Of a stretch of 64,000 bases of DNA, positions 34,983 to 47,009 are shown in pieces; position 1 is the stretch's first letter, and every line of letters starts with the position of its first letter. A program made the position numbers and the translations under genes. This stretch comes from Escallonia rubra (lineage: Eukaryota; Streptophyta; Magnoliopsida; Escalloniales; Escalloniaceae). Under the pieces are notes generated by a model, which did no database searches, was not told the origin of the DNA, and saw only the letters and a list, made by a program, of their open reading frames with translations. The stretch spans positions 62,001 through 126,000 of the forward strand of contig JAVXUO010000464.1 of assembly GCA_033065855.1 (NCBI GenBank), in the 5' to 3' direction.

Positions 34983-35405
34983 ATGCAGGAAGCACTTCCA
35001 TACAAAGCCTGGCCTGCCACCACCACCTCCGGCGGCGGCTCCGCCAGCCTTGAGTCACCCCTTGGCCATGATGACACCAGTAAGAACGACGACACAAGTG
35101 TACATAGGTTGGTGTCGGAGAACAGGGTCATAGTGTTCGGGCGACGCGGGTGTTGCATGTGCCACGTCGTGAAGCGCCTGCTGCTGGGGCACGGCGTCAA
35201 CCCCACAATTTTCGGCGTCGACGATCAGGACGAATCCTCCGTGATCGACGAGCTGTCGAGGGTCGCCGGGGAGGAGGAGCGGCCCCAGTTCCCGGTGGTT
35301 TTCGTCGGCGGGAAGTTGTTTGGAGGCCTAGAAAAGGTGATGGCCGCCCATATCTCCGGTGAGTTGGTGCCAATACTGAAGAAAGCTGGTGCTCTCTGGC
35401 TTTGA
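34983..35405 (+). CDS. GRXC9: CC-type (ROXY) glutaredoxin, GRXC9/GRX480-like
   Basis: Intronless 140-aa land-plant-specific CC-type glutaredoxin. These proteins act in cytosol and nucleus, bind TGA bZIP factors and modulate their target genes. The N-terminal ~45 residues are unstructured and Gly/Ser/Asp-rich. The glutaredoxin fold follows with active site GRRGCCMCHVVKRLLLGHGV (CCMC at 57-60), the FPVVFVGG segment with the cis-Pro at 104 and the glutathione-binding GG, LFGGLEKVMAAHISGELVPI, and the C-terminal ALWL (137-140) needed by ROXY proteins for transcriptional repression. The first ATG (34983) gives the MQ start seen in GRXC9 relatives. ROXY18/19 and GRXC9 cannot be separated by eye. 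Upstream TGACG motifs fit salicylate/TGA regulation. Its GC-rich coding sequence contrasts with the flanks. Confidence 0.95.
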   Translation: MQEALPYKAWPATTTSGGGSASLESPLGHDDTSKNDDTSVHRLVSENRVIVFGRRGCCMCHVVKRLLLGHGVNPTIFGVDDQDESSVIDELSRVAGEEERPQFPVVFVGGKLFGGLEKVMAAHISGELVPILKKAGALWL

Positions 35406-36383
35406 CTTGGTCTTTTGGAAATCTCTCCTTCTTGATGGTTGGTCTGTCAAGAATTTTTGGAGGAGAGTGGATAATTGAATTTAAGATTTTAACTTTTCTT
35501 CTTGTATTTTTTTTTTTTTTTTGGCCAATACTTTTTTCGGAAGCAAGAGTAGAGCTTGTAGATTATGTTATGCTCATTTTTGTATGCATCTATATGTAAT
35601 ATGGAGTACTAGATAACCCAAAAACTCTTCCGTCTCTTATTGCTAATAATGTTATTATCCACCCTAAACTTTATTGGTTTCAAAGTTCCACATATATGAT
35701 ATATGCAAATTAAGCTCGGTTGTTAGATTTATTAAGCTTCTCCTCGTCTTGAGCATACTGTTGCATTAGACGTCAAACTTTAATATGATATCGAGTTATA
35801 CCTTCTTTGTTCCCCATGGACTTGGATCGAGACTTATGATCTCTTCATATAGACTGGTATTAAAATCCCACATCGACTGTACATGCATGAGATTTGTGAT
35901 CAACTCAATCGATGAGATTCTCTTCCTTATAATTGTGTCTTTAGATTGAATATCAGGCTTTAATAATCTTTTTAAAAAAATTATTATTCAGAAAGTTACT
36001 TGTAAGTTCGAGTTTCTTGTCATGTTCACTTGAGTGATGTCACTTTTTGACCGATTCTATAGCGAAAAGTAAATATATGGGCTAGTGAATAAGAAAATGG
36101 AACTGATCGATGCACGCAATAGTTTTAAAGGTACTCCTCGTGAAGTCATACAATGATATCATCAATAAGTTAAAACTAAATCCAAGAAAAATTAGAATTT
36201 TTGTGCTTGTAAAACAGAACAACTATGTCAGATTCATTGCCTGGATGATGAGCTCAAAACCTGATGAGTCATTAGGTTGTTAAAAAAAGTTATCACTTGG
36301 ACAGAGCAAGTCACGAGAACACAATCTTTGCCTACCACATAATATTAGACTTTTGGACAATGGAGAAGTTATAGGGGCGCTTA
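35406..36383. other. Glutaredoxin 3' flank, no gene seen
   Basis: AT-rich sequence starting with the likely glutaredoxin 3' UTR (T-run at about 35508-35522). No frame with protein-like content was recognised. Confidence 0.5.
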
Positions 36384-36739
36384 TTATATGCTAAAAGTTT
36401 GTTGAATGGATTGTTTACTTTGGAAGACTTGAATTTGGTAACACTTCTTGCAAATTTCACGTATGCAAAGGGATATGGGAAGTTGCAAATATACTAGTCT
36501 TCCTTGTTTTGTGGGGAAAAAGAAGCTGTCTGGTGAGGTAAGAGACCGTAAAATATAGTAACAAATAGCCAGGGGCGGAGGCACGTTAGGACAAGGGGGG
36601 GCTGAAGCACCCCCTGACTTCTGGGGGAATTTTTTTTTTTTTTTTTTGGGAATCGCGTGGACCCCGTTCCCCGAGGCCGAGACCCGTTCCCCAATCCCCG
36701 ATACCCGTTCCCCGAGACTGGCCGAGAGGCACAATCGAC

Positions 36740-36770
<31 letters not shown>

Positions 36771-37557
36771 GTCTCACCGGCGACCGGTCACCGGTGGACA
36801 GTGAACCAACCGGTGACAGATCCTACCCACTGGCGACAGCTCCACCCACTGGCGATAGCTCCTTCAGACAGGAGCTTCGAGCCTTCGACGACGACGACTC
36901 GTCACGACGGAGTGACGCCGTGACCGGACGATGACCGTCGACCTCCCGCTGTCTCGCAGTCCCGCGATGCGCTGGCGCCCTTGAAGAACCAGATCTGAGG
37001 TAGTCAGGTAGATCTTCTCATCTTGGTCTTGCGTCTTGCCGTCTTCCCTCTTGCTCTTAGATGCTGAATTGCTGTCTACTAGTATTTAATATGATAATAT
37101 GTACTCATTTATATTTTAGTTTAATAATTAAATTTAGTGTAATATGCTAATATAATAATTTGTATTTGTATTTTTTTTTTGTACTTGTAAAGAGTTTTTA
37201 ATGACTCTCGTGAAACTTAATATTACTTTTTGTATGCTTTATAAGTGCATTTTGTTTTTAATATTATTTTAATAAAAAATTTGGTAACGGACATAATTTT
37301 TGCACCCCCTGAAAAATATTCCTGGGTCCGCTCCTGCAAATAGCGTGGCATACTTTAAAAAAGTCTTTTTGATTGTTTTTGTCAACAAGTCTTTCTCGTG
37401 GGTTGAGTAGGTCTTGGACCACAAAATCCGGCATGAATCGATACTTCACAAGGAACGAGAATACTAAAATAGCGTCAATGAGATCGTCATTCTCTTCGAT
37501 ATGATACTTTTTATAATATAATAGAAGATTCAAAGCTGCTGTCAACAATTTATACAT
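36384..37557 (-). pseudogene. Unidentified minus-strand reading frame split by a hAT element
   Basis: On the minus strand a frame opens at 37557 (MYKLLTAALNLLLYYKKYHI) and runs through DDLIDAILVFSFLVKYRFMP, DFVVQDLLNPRERLV and FFKVCHA into the 8-bp duplication at 37337. On the far side of the inserted element the same frame carries on (CYYILRSLTSPDSFFFPTKQ) to a stop at 36384. Without the element and one TSD copy the frame spans about 130 codons with no stop, unusual in such AT-rich DNA. I cannot name the protein. It may be one exon of a decayed gene or chance. No upstream start context or splice partner was identified. Confidence 0.35.
36570..37336. mobile_element. Non-autonomous hAT element, 767 bp
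   Basis: The ends are imperfect inverted repeats: CAGGGGCGGAGGCACG on the left and, on the other strand, CAGGAGCGGACCCAGG on the right. They are flanked by an exact 8-bp duplication CAAATAGC (36562-36569 and 37337-37344), the signature of the hAT superfamily. CAGGGGCGGA-type ends are common on plant hAT relatives. The interior has a T-run, GTTCCCCGA-type repeats, a (CT)n(CA)n microsatellite (about 36738-36769) and no transposase, so it would move only with help in trans. Confidence 0.9.
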
Positions 37558-38871
37558 TCACTAGAGAGAAGATTACCAGGAATTAAGGTCCCGTTGAATT
37601 CCTTATGCTCTTTAAAGGCAAACTTCTTTCGTTTTTTGTAAATAATAACAAGAACTTCATAAATGGTGCGTGAGAACCGACCTTTTGTAACTTGTTTCAG
37701 AATCATTACCCGAAGTTTTCTTCATCAATTTCCGCGAAACGGGAAAGAGAGATCTCAACTGCCATATTGATATGAATATTGGGTTTCCACAAGACCCAGC
37801 AAGTGCAACTTCTCAAGCTTTACTTAGTAAAGTTGGACAGGCACTTGATCTCACCCGTTTAAGACGAAGATATGGTCTATATGCTTGTGGGGCAATCACT
37901 CGGAAGTCATACTCCGGTCGGTGTTCAATAATTCCAACGACTTGCACCAAACCAAACAGCTTTACTGAGGTCTTTTTTTATGATTTAATGTCTTCATATG
38001 ATTAGAAGATAGATAACCCGCGATTGCGATTATGATTTTGATTAGTTCAAGGTGGGAAAATCAGAGGGTCTTTCTTAGCTCAACACCATGTCTGCATGCA
38101 CGTCAACTGGTACTGTCACTGTTTGAAATGGTCATTGCTGATGATTTTGTAGGGAAGGATGATGATATAAAGTTGGTAACTCTCTTTCCTGCTGATGACT
38201 TCTTAAGCTGGGATTACGTCCTACTGCAATTTTAAATTACATGGCAAAACGTTGAACACTGCAAGCCAAAAATGCAGAAGACGTGTCAAAATTTCGTCTA
38301 AATTGGGCTTTCCTTTCTAGAATGAGGTTCGTCGAATGTTCAAAGAAATTGACCCACTGAGTTACTATTCAAACGTCTAACAACCCATTTTTTGTTTTTC
38401 CTGAAGTTTGTCACAACAATTTTTTTTTTGTTTTTCTAATTTTTTTTTCGGAGTCTACCTTTTTTCATGCCAATGCTATCGGTATATGCGGATTTGAATG
38501 TTCTACTAGACGTGATTGGGAAGCTGATCGTGGGAGAGCAGGGACCTAGTACTACTTTTGATATATCTGTCCACCAAAAAATTCGAACCCATCACAAAAC
38601 CCTGTACATATCGGCTCCATCACTTTGTCTTCATTTCACGCTATAGTTAAGGTGTGCAGTTATCTCTGTTTAATAATCATTATGCGTAAAATTGGAATTA
38701 CATGTCTGTGTGAAAGAACAAGTAACAAACAATTTAATTTTGAACAAATAGTGCGTGTGTCAGTAAGTATTGTGCCGTGTAGGAAAAATTCTCACAAATG
38801 AACCTCTAGTTATTCGAGGATAGCATAACTCGAGGATAATCGAATACCGCATAAGATCCTATATACGTTTG
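37558..38871. other. Intergenic DNA before solo LTR copy 2
   Basis: Small open frames of 60-80 codons on the plus strand (37772-38235) have no recognisable motif. Nothing else is supported. Confidence 0.45.
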
Positions 38872-39159
38872 ACAAGTATTCCCAACCTATTCTGGTCATA
38901 CCCAAGGGCCCATAGGGGTCCCATTTCACACGAACACATGGACATTGTCAAAACGGTCAATTTTCCAACGCATCAAACCGGTCAGCGCCCGCGCGCCCGA
39001 GACACGTGTTTTTCTCGTTCCGCGCGCTTCGTGCGCGACTTAGACATCTTATTTTCGTGCCGACGTCACTAACGCTAACGCGATCGTCACGCCGAGACCA
39101 TCCAAACACCTTTTCATCAAAAATATCGGTCGGCGGCGCATTTGGAGAAACGGGGTCAA

Positions 39160-39920
39160 GGGGAAAATGGCCTTGGCCAACCCCAAGGAATCGGCCTCGG
39201 CCTTCCCCAGGCCGTAGGGGTCGGCCTCGGCCTCCTGGGTGGCTTGGCCTTGGCCACTTTCCCCCGGTGGTTCACCCCTTTCCTGTATACCCCTTTTTCG
39301 TACTTCTTTCCCCTCGTATGCTTCGTACGTAACCTTGGCACCTTGATCGCTACGTGGGTATGATTCTTGGCAACGTGCTCGTCATAACGCAACTTTTGGA
39401 TTCGTCATTGCTTGTCAAAACACCTACCGATGGCGCACACGAAGTTCGCAAAAGGAGAAGTAACCTTGGGCTCCGAAAATGGAAGATAGGCAAATGGCCT
39501 TGGCCAACCCCAGGGGGTCGGCCTCGGCCTTCCCCAGGCCATAGGGGTCGGCCTCGGCCTCCTAGGGGGCTTGGCCTTGGCCACTTTACCCCGGTGGTTC
39601 ACCCCTCCGAGCAACCCATTTTTTGCACTTTTTTCGCTTCGTACGCTTTGCACGTGACTTTGACATCAGTTCGTCATCTAGGTACGATTTACGTCGACAC
39701 ACTCATCGTGATGCAACTTTCGGATTTGTATTTCCCCATCAAAATACCTACCGTCGGCGCACCCGAAGTTCACCAAGAGGGGGGAGGGGCCCTGGGCTCA
39801 TTCATGAGAGTTGGCCATTTGGCCTTGGCCAACCCCAGGGGGTCGGCCTTGGCCTTCCCCAGGCCATAGGGGTCGGCCTCGGCCTTGGCCACTTTCCCCC
39901 GGTGGTTCACCCATTTCCCA
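39160..39920. repeat. Three ~105-bp GGCC-rich repeats in LTR copy 2
   Basis: Blocks containing TGGCCTTGGCCAACCCCA, GGGGTCGGCCTCGGCCTTCC and CCACTTTCCCCCGGTGGTTC occur near 39167-39276, 39497-39604 and 39820-39909, about 330 bp apart. Each is followed by a similar CGTACGTGAC/TTTGCACGTGACTTT type spacer, so the larger unit is about 330 bp. Confidence 0.85.
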
Positions 39921-40138
39921 CATACTTATTTTCTTGAGTCTTTGCACCTCCGCGATGTTTACGGACGTTCATACATCAACTCCGTGACGTCTCTCGTCCA
40001 ACGACCATGATCACGCACCGCTCCCGCGATGCCCGTCACCCAAAGTCGCACGCCACCAACGAACAACCCGTCATTGGCAACCGCATGCCATCACTCCCCA
40101 ACTTTGTCACTACTACATGTTGCGTTCATTATCTTGTT

Positions 40139-40600
40139 ATGACAGGTACACTTAGCTCACATCCTGTCTTCGGGACACCCAACGCGCGCCCTTGCGCCAT
40201 TCTCATGACAGGTGCCCCGGCACCAAATATTGCTCCGCGACGTTCGTCGCCGCGCCCTTGCGCCATTCTCATGACAGGTGCCCCGGCACCAAACATTGCT
40301 CCGCGATGTTCGTCGCCGCACCCTTGAGCCATTCTCATGACAGGTGCCCCGGCACCAAATATTGCTCCGCGACGTTCGTCTCCGCGCCCTTGCGCCATCA
40401 TCATGACAGGTGCCCCGGCACCAAATATTGCTCCGCGACGTTCGTCGCCGCGCCCTTGCGCCATCATAATGATACGTGCCCCGGCACTGAGTATTGCTTC
40501 GCGACAATCGTCGCCGCGCCGCTTTCGTAACATGTACCCACGACACCAGGTATTGTATCATGCTATAGGCACCACGCCCATACGCCACAATCATGTTGCA
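40139..40600. repeat. 66-bp minisatellite in LTR copy 2
   Basis: ATGACAGGTGCCCCGGCACC-type starts fall at 40139, 40205, 40271, 40337, 40403, 40469 and a decayed 40535, exactly 66 bp apart. The inner copies are nearly identical. Because 66 is a multiple of three, all frames stay open and give spurious 110-145-codon ORFs on both strands. Confidence 0.95.
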
Positions 40601-40607
40601 TGCTACC

Positions 40608-40915
40608 GGGATAGGCTCACAACCTTATAGCCATCGCCATCTCAATCAAAGGGGGGCTTCGGCCCTCGTACCGGGATGGGCTCACAACCTTATAGCCATC
40701 GCCGTCTCAATCAAAGGGGGGGCTTCGGCCCTCGTACCGGGATGGGCTCACAACCTTATAGCCATCGCCGTCTCAATCAAAGGGGGGGCTTCGGCCTCGT
40801 ACCGGGATGGGCTCACAACCTTATAGCCATCGCCGTCTCAATCACAAGGGGGTCTTCGGCCCCCGTACCGGGATGGGCTCACAACCTCATAGCCATCGTC
40901 GTCACAGTCACAGGG
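40608..40915. repeat. 65-66-bp minisatellite (second type) in LTR copy 2
   Basis: Units begin CCGGGAT(G/A)GGCTCACAACC and contain GCCATCGCCGTCTCAATCA and GGCTTCGGCC; starts fall near 40608, 40673, 40739, 40804 and 40870. Homologous to the 68-bp array in LTR copy 1, where fewer or more diverged units remain. Confidence 0.93.
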
Positions 40916-41748
40916 GGCTCCGGCATGAGGACCCCTTGCCACGGACTCGGAGCACTGAGCTGCGACCATGTCCGCTCATGTTACCATTGATCGTCGACAC
41001 CACCAGGGCAATGACCCCCGGGTCACTCCGGGACGGGAGCAGGTCCTTGGAGGGCATCGTGCCTAGCCCGCCTGGCAGTTGGCTACAGGGGTAACCCTCA
41101 CCACTGTCAGGCTCTCTGCGCGTCTCTTGACGCACCTCATGGGATTCAGTAAGCGCTTGGATTGGTGGCTGGGGCAACGAGTTTACTCTGATCATGCTGT
41201 CATGGTATGGTCAGTCTTCTCAGACAGGTAGAGCGACGCTGTGCGAGGCAAGCAACGCGAATTTAGGAACCGGCAGTCCAACGGAGAACCGGTATTTTGG
41301 GACCCCCTGGTGACGTGTCACTCCCAGGGGACGACATGTGGCACTTTATGACATAAGCACATTGTTTCCTATAAATAGTGAACTTTACAACTCAAAAAGG
41401 GGACTTCTTCTTCATTCTCACAAAAATCACTTTCTCACTCTAGAATTGGAGAGCTCTTGGATTCTAGAGAGAAAAACATAAAATTGGGCATAACCTAAGA
41501 TCGTAACATCAGACCCTGACTTGGACCTCGACTCGGACCCTGACTTGGACTATCGACTGCCGGCCCTGTTCGTCTTAGCTTTGCCTTCGCAGCACTGCCA
41601 TTCCTCACGGCCCGTCTGAGAAGCCTTGCTCTCAGCCCTTACTCCGTCTTTGTTGTCTCCCACTTTGCATACTTGGAAGCTGACACGGACTGCAGCCTTT
41701 GTGGCACCTCCACGTAATTATGAACGCACTTTCCTTTGCATCAACAAG

Positions 41749-44737
41749 TTACAATAACATTGGTAGCCTATTTGCGCGTAAAAAAGATAGGAAACATCTA
41801 TTTACACACTCTCATATAATTGTTCACATTTCATTCTGTTATCGATACGTCAATGTTTTGTCACTAATGTATTTTACTGAAAAATTTGTAGCGTAGTCAC
41901 CATAATATAGTACGGAGTATGGTCACATAGTTATCCGTAAATCCTTGCAACCTCAAAGGATCTAGATTCTTGAGCAAGTGCTATTTTTACTTAAAGAGTG
42001 TAAGAGAGTGCTCCAAAGCCATGCTTCAAGTGTAGTACTCTTTTAAATGCGCAAATATTGCATATTTCCAGATCAGTAGTCCTGACCATCTCGATAAGAT
42101 GGATAAATTAGAAGTGTTGATTTGACACAATCTGTGGCAAAGTGACCAACTTTTTAAAAAATCCTATTATTTTCTATTCTTAACCTTCCACTTTGGTGCA
42201 AACTTGGAAGCTGGTAGGTTGGCCTCAGCTAAGGAAAGTCGTATGGTTTTTATTTCTTGTCGATTTTGTACTCTTTATACTACTTATAAAGAGAACATTC
42301 ATTTTGGTGTAATAAATCTTTTGATATTATATAAAATACCTATCTAAATGAGGGGTAAATCAAAAGGCTTTGGTTGCCGTTGGGCTTCAGCTACTGTGCT
42401 GAGTGGATCAAATTTTGGTTTGAAGGGGTTGGCCTCATAATAAATGTTCACCATTTGAACTCTAAAAGCTTAAATAAATGAGGGGTATTTTGCCCTCTAC
42501 TTACATTCCTGTACCTACATTTATGTGTAACTATTTTTGATCGCGCGTTATGTACAAGAGTAATAAATGCTAAAAATTCATATTTATATGTCGAATAGTA
42601 ACAGAAAAATGAGTAGTAATAATAATAATAATGTTACTTTCCCCTTTTTACGAGTTTTCTATACAACTTTTAGTCACAATAGTAACCAAAGTGTTGAGAT
42701 TTGCATTAATACTCACAAAAAAAACGTATAAAAAGCTACGAAATATAAGAGAAAATGAAATAAATGATACACACACACATGAATATATATCACGCGCACA
42801 CACATACACACGCGCGCCCACACACATACACACACAGACACACATATATATACAGACACGCGTGTGCGCGCGCCCCCACATACACGTATGACTTACAATG
42901 AATAAGAGAGGGAGATTAAGTTTGTTGAATTGTGAAAAGATATGGGACTTATCTAAGATATTGAAAAGTTTTAAGATTTGAATGAGAGATATAAATTCAA
43001 AATTGTGAGAGAGAGAGAGAGATTGATTGATTTTTAAGTTAAATATGTTGCCTTGGAAGAGAGAAAAAAGTGAATTCATTTGAATGGTTAAACACCAAAT
43101 GGCATAAAACACATGCATTCCAATTAGAAAAGGAAAGTTTAAACTTTCTCAGCTTCAACTTTACTATATATAATATGATTTGATTTTTCTTACAAATTGT
43201 GCACATTGGACAGATTCCTTCTAACGTAAGCCTAATTCATATTTGAAGAACTAAATACCCTCTTGACCTCGTATAAAGCAAATTCATCCAAATTATTGGG
43301 AAAAATCACCCAAATTTCTCTCATTTTTATGCTCCCTCGTTTCCAGACCCTAACACTCCATTTGGTTAATAATTTCTTTGTAATCATTTTTCATCTAAAG
43401 TGTTTTTAAGCGATCACTTTTCAATGTTATCCATCCACTCTGTGCAAATATATTAATATAATTCATCACCCTTGAACTTATGGCGTTCAATAGGGTATTT
43501 AAATAAACTAAAGGAGTTTTTATACTTTTAATTATTGAGACTGGATAAATTTTTATTTTTTGATACTTTTAAAAATGGTCTCCAAAACAAGTTAATACGT
43601 TTACAATTTCGAAACTGTTTTTTGTTGGGTTCAAAAGCATCAAAACAGAGAAAATGATAAATTAAAGTGTAAAAATAATTGAAAAGGATTTCACAATAAC
43701 GAAAATGAAAGAAGATTTTGATACCAAATCATTAACTTGAGAAAGTAGTCGAAACTATTCTTAACGACGTCCCAAACGGCACACCTGAGACCACCACCAC
43801 CCATAGTCGTCCACCACCACCAAACGCATTCTCCTCTGTCTCTCCCTCTTATTAAATTAAGCAGTACAATCCACCCAACACCCATCTTTGATCACCAGAA
43901 CAACCAGTCCTGCCGCCACATCCAACCCCTAAATGCACCACTTACTACCACCACCACCACAAGTCCATCCACACCCATCTTCGACCACTATAACAAGTAA
44001 GCGTGCCTCCACAACCAACCTCCAAACACACTATCTACCACAACCCGCCCATACCCATCTTCGACCACCACAACAACCAACCTTACCGCCACAACCCACC
44101 CCTGTACTGATTGCTTATCACCACCACAAGTCTACCCGCAGGAACCATCAAGACCACCGGCCAGAATTAACCCATCAAACGCACCATCGGAACTCAGTAT
44201 TGTTTCCATGTGAAAATATTAGGTGCAAACACCCATAAATTAGGAAACTGTGGCACCGACGGAAGTGGTGGTGATGCGGTCGTGGGGGCCAGATGCTTTC
44301 GCAATGTTCGCATAACTGTGGTTGAGGGTTGTAAGGTGGTGTCGCGATGGCCGAGTGCTATGGTGATGGGGTGGATCGGGGTGGCTACTGTTTGTGACTG
44401 GGCCTTCAGTCTTTGCAATAAATGTCACTTTTGTGTGCCCTCACCTTCCTTTGCATCCTCTTGAAGCTCTGTGCTTCGATCACCTTCATTCACCTCTTCT
44501 TACCACACCACCGACGAGAGTGATGGTGTTGTGGTGCCCTGGATGGTGGGGTAGATCGTGATATTGTCAAGTTTGATAGTGGTGGTATTACTATGGCAAT
44601 GGTAGGTGCTATTATGACAGGGTGGGTGGTAACCGTGGCGGTGCGGTGGGATGATCCGATGGAACTGGGTGTGGAACCCCAATTTAAAAGAAATGAGACT
44701 TTAAAATATTCAGGTGAATAAAGCAAAACTTGAGGGT
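41749..44737. other. Intergenic DNA with simple repeats
   Basis: No gene is supported. The stretch includes an AAT run near 42617, CA/TA/CG-rich microsatellite DNA (about 42766-42885), a GA run (about 43007-43021), and a CCA-rich stretch (about 43785-44205) followed by a GGT-rich stretch (about 44255-44680). Pro/His- or Thr-rich frames across the last two are low-complexity artefacts. Confidence 0.55.
43785..44680. repeat. CCA-rich then GGT-rich low-complexity DNA
   Basis: The first 420 bp are rich in CCACCA/CCACAAC on the plus strand and the next 420 bp in GGTGGT, so the strands swap composition about a midpoint near 44.23 kb. Exact pairing is weak, so this is only loosely an inverted arrangement. 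A similar GGT-rich tract lies at 57.3-58.0 kb. Confidence 0.6.
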
Positions 44738-46964
44738 AGTTATGTAACGCCCTAGAAATTCGGAATGTTAGACACTCAGTCGGTCAGTTACACTAAGATA
44801 ATAATATCCTCAATCTCAAACAACTGAACGACTATTATCAAAGTAGCTAAACCATTGATCATACTCTAAATAGACTGTCATCAATGGAACATGAAATCTA
44901 AGTCTAAAATATTTCAAATAATAATATTCACCAACGCATGGATTCTAATGAGCAATACTAAAACTTAAATTCTCTCGTTCGGCTCTAATCCATACTCAGA
45001 CAATCTAATGTTGGTTATCACCTGCGAAAAAGAAGTCAGATGAGAGTGAGCTTTTTAGAGCCAAATAAGGTCGATCAAGGATTAAAAACAAAACAATTCG
45101 ACTGGTTTTTTTTTCTTTTCATATGCGGTTAAATGACAATTTAAAAAAAATTAATAAAACCACAGCATTTGATATAGATATAGGGAAGAGTATCAACTAT
45201 ATCCCTAAAAGTTAATAAACATTTCAAAACATTTCAAGTATAATAAATAACAGAAACATGTGACATTGAACATGAGCAGTACATTATAGCAAAGGCACCC
45301 CGTCAGTGCTCATATACACTTTACATATGTATATGTACACTAACTAGTCCATTTAGGTATTAGTTCAACCCAAACCAACAGATCATCCTTATAACGCCAA
45401 CAATACACACTTATAACTCTTTAGATTTATTAACTCATGTCAATATTCAAAGAAATAAACACAAATCCAAAAGTTGTATCATGATTAAATAAATAAAACA
45501 GATGAGCATTTAAAAGAATTTCAAACAATCGCTTTAAGGCTCAAGATAGGGTCTGACAATTTCAAAAAAATATTTTTTATGACAATAAAAATATCGGAGT
45601 TCAAAGAAATTCAATAATAACTAAGAATAAAATAGATGATGTCAATATGATGAAATAAAGTTTCGGATAGAATTCTTTATCTCAATCCAAGCAAACGAAG
45701 CTAAACAATCTCGATCAACAATCCTTTGAATTAACCTAAATTAGGCAAATTACTTGTTAGAACACAATATATGTTACTGTACTATAAATCTAATATCAAC
45801 AACTCACAACGTGCTCACTCCTCAACTCAAAATGACACAACCCAAAGCAGGCCTTACACACGACCAACCTGACCGGAAGATCCGACACACTCCTCAAGGC
45901 TCAACAATAACCCAGTATTAGTATTAATTCTCATTAAATATTTTAATGGCTTAAAACAACATATGAAATAAAAAGATAAATTTTCAAGTATTTTCAAATA
46001 AAAATAATTTCTTTAAATGTATAAAAGCCCATGAGTAGCTATAATTGTTTCTAACTAAAAATAAAGTCCCATAATTTTTGTAGCAGCTTTAATATATATG
46101 TATATATATATGTGTATATATATATATATGTGTATATATATATATGTGTGTGTGTGTGTGTTTTATAAAAAATTAAATCAGAATTTAAAAGGCATTAAAA
46201 TTATTTTTAAATTATTCATTTTTGCTAAATTTAATACGATACGGTAATGATACCAAATCAACTCTAAAAATTATCAAACTTAATGTGAAACTTATTTATA
46301 CAATAAAAAATTTAGTATAATTTTTTCAGAATTTATCACGAAATTTAAGGACTCCAAACAAATTTTAAAATTCTGAAACTATAGAAAATATTAAAAATAT
46401 ATATGATTTCAGAAAATTATATTTTTTTTCCAGGAATTCTAATATAGCCTAAGGTACCCTACTGTAAAATTTCACATGCTAAAGATTACCATGTGTCACC
46501 CAACGCACGTGCCAAATACAACGCTAGTCTTTGGTACACTTGTGCAAGCACAAGGTACCACCCAAACTGCCCAGACCCACAAAACCCCCTTCACCTTCTT
46601 CATCTTGTTCTCTGCACTCACAGACCCACAATTTCCCAATACAAACACACACATTTAGAGATGTCAAACGGGCCGGGCTTGGGCCGCCCGGCCCGGGCCC
46701 ATCGGGCTTGAAGCGAGGTCAGGCCAAGGCCGGGCCAAGGGGCTGCCAATCCGGGCCGGGCCGGCTGAGGAGAAATGCTAGGCCCAGTCCAGGCCCAGGC
46801 CCTAGGCCCAATTTCTAGGGCCGGGCTTGGGCCGGCCCGAGCCCTTTTTTTTAATTGTTTTTAAATTTTCTTGTTATTCAATTTTAAATTTCATCTTTAG
46901 GCATGTCCAATTTTCAAAATTTGACAAATCTAATTTTTATCCTTTTATTTCATTATATGTAATA

Positions 46965-47009
<45 letters not shown>

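Larger units (their letters stand above)
38877..41746 (+). mobile_element. Solo LTR (copy 2), minisatellite-expanded
   Basis: Shares its left end (TATTCCCAACCTATTCTGG against TGTTCACAACCTATTCTGG) and right end (TTTGCATCAACA) with the LTR in the LINE. The right half from about 40.92 kb also runs parallel (CATGTTACCATTGATC, GGGCAATGACCCCCGGGTCA, TTGGCTACAGGGG), with a TATA box TATAAATA at 41370-41377. ACAAG precedes the left end (38872-38876) and recurs at 41744-41748. It is a plausible TSD if one ACA was lost by slippage at the CATCAACA end. AGTTA/AGTTA is an alternative pairing further out. About 2.9 kb, nearly twice copy 1, because of three tandem arrays inside. No coding capacity and no primer-binding site follow. 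Confidence 0.82.

Noticed and set aside
40129-40594. Overlapping 110-145-codon frames on both strands
   Set aside because: They are produced by a 66-bp tandem array whose period is a multiple of three; the repeated peptide has no protein features.
40139-40915. CRISPR-like regular repeats
   Set aside because: The units are contiguous 65-66-bp minisatellites without unique spacers, in a plant LTR.
42631-43118. 156-codon minus-strand frame with Cys/Val runs
   Set aside because: It spans a CA/TA/CG microsatellite; the protein is a repeat translation with no domain.
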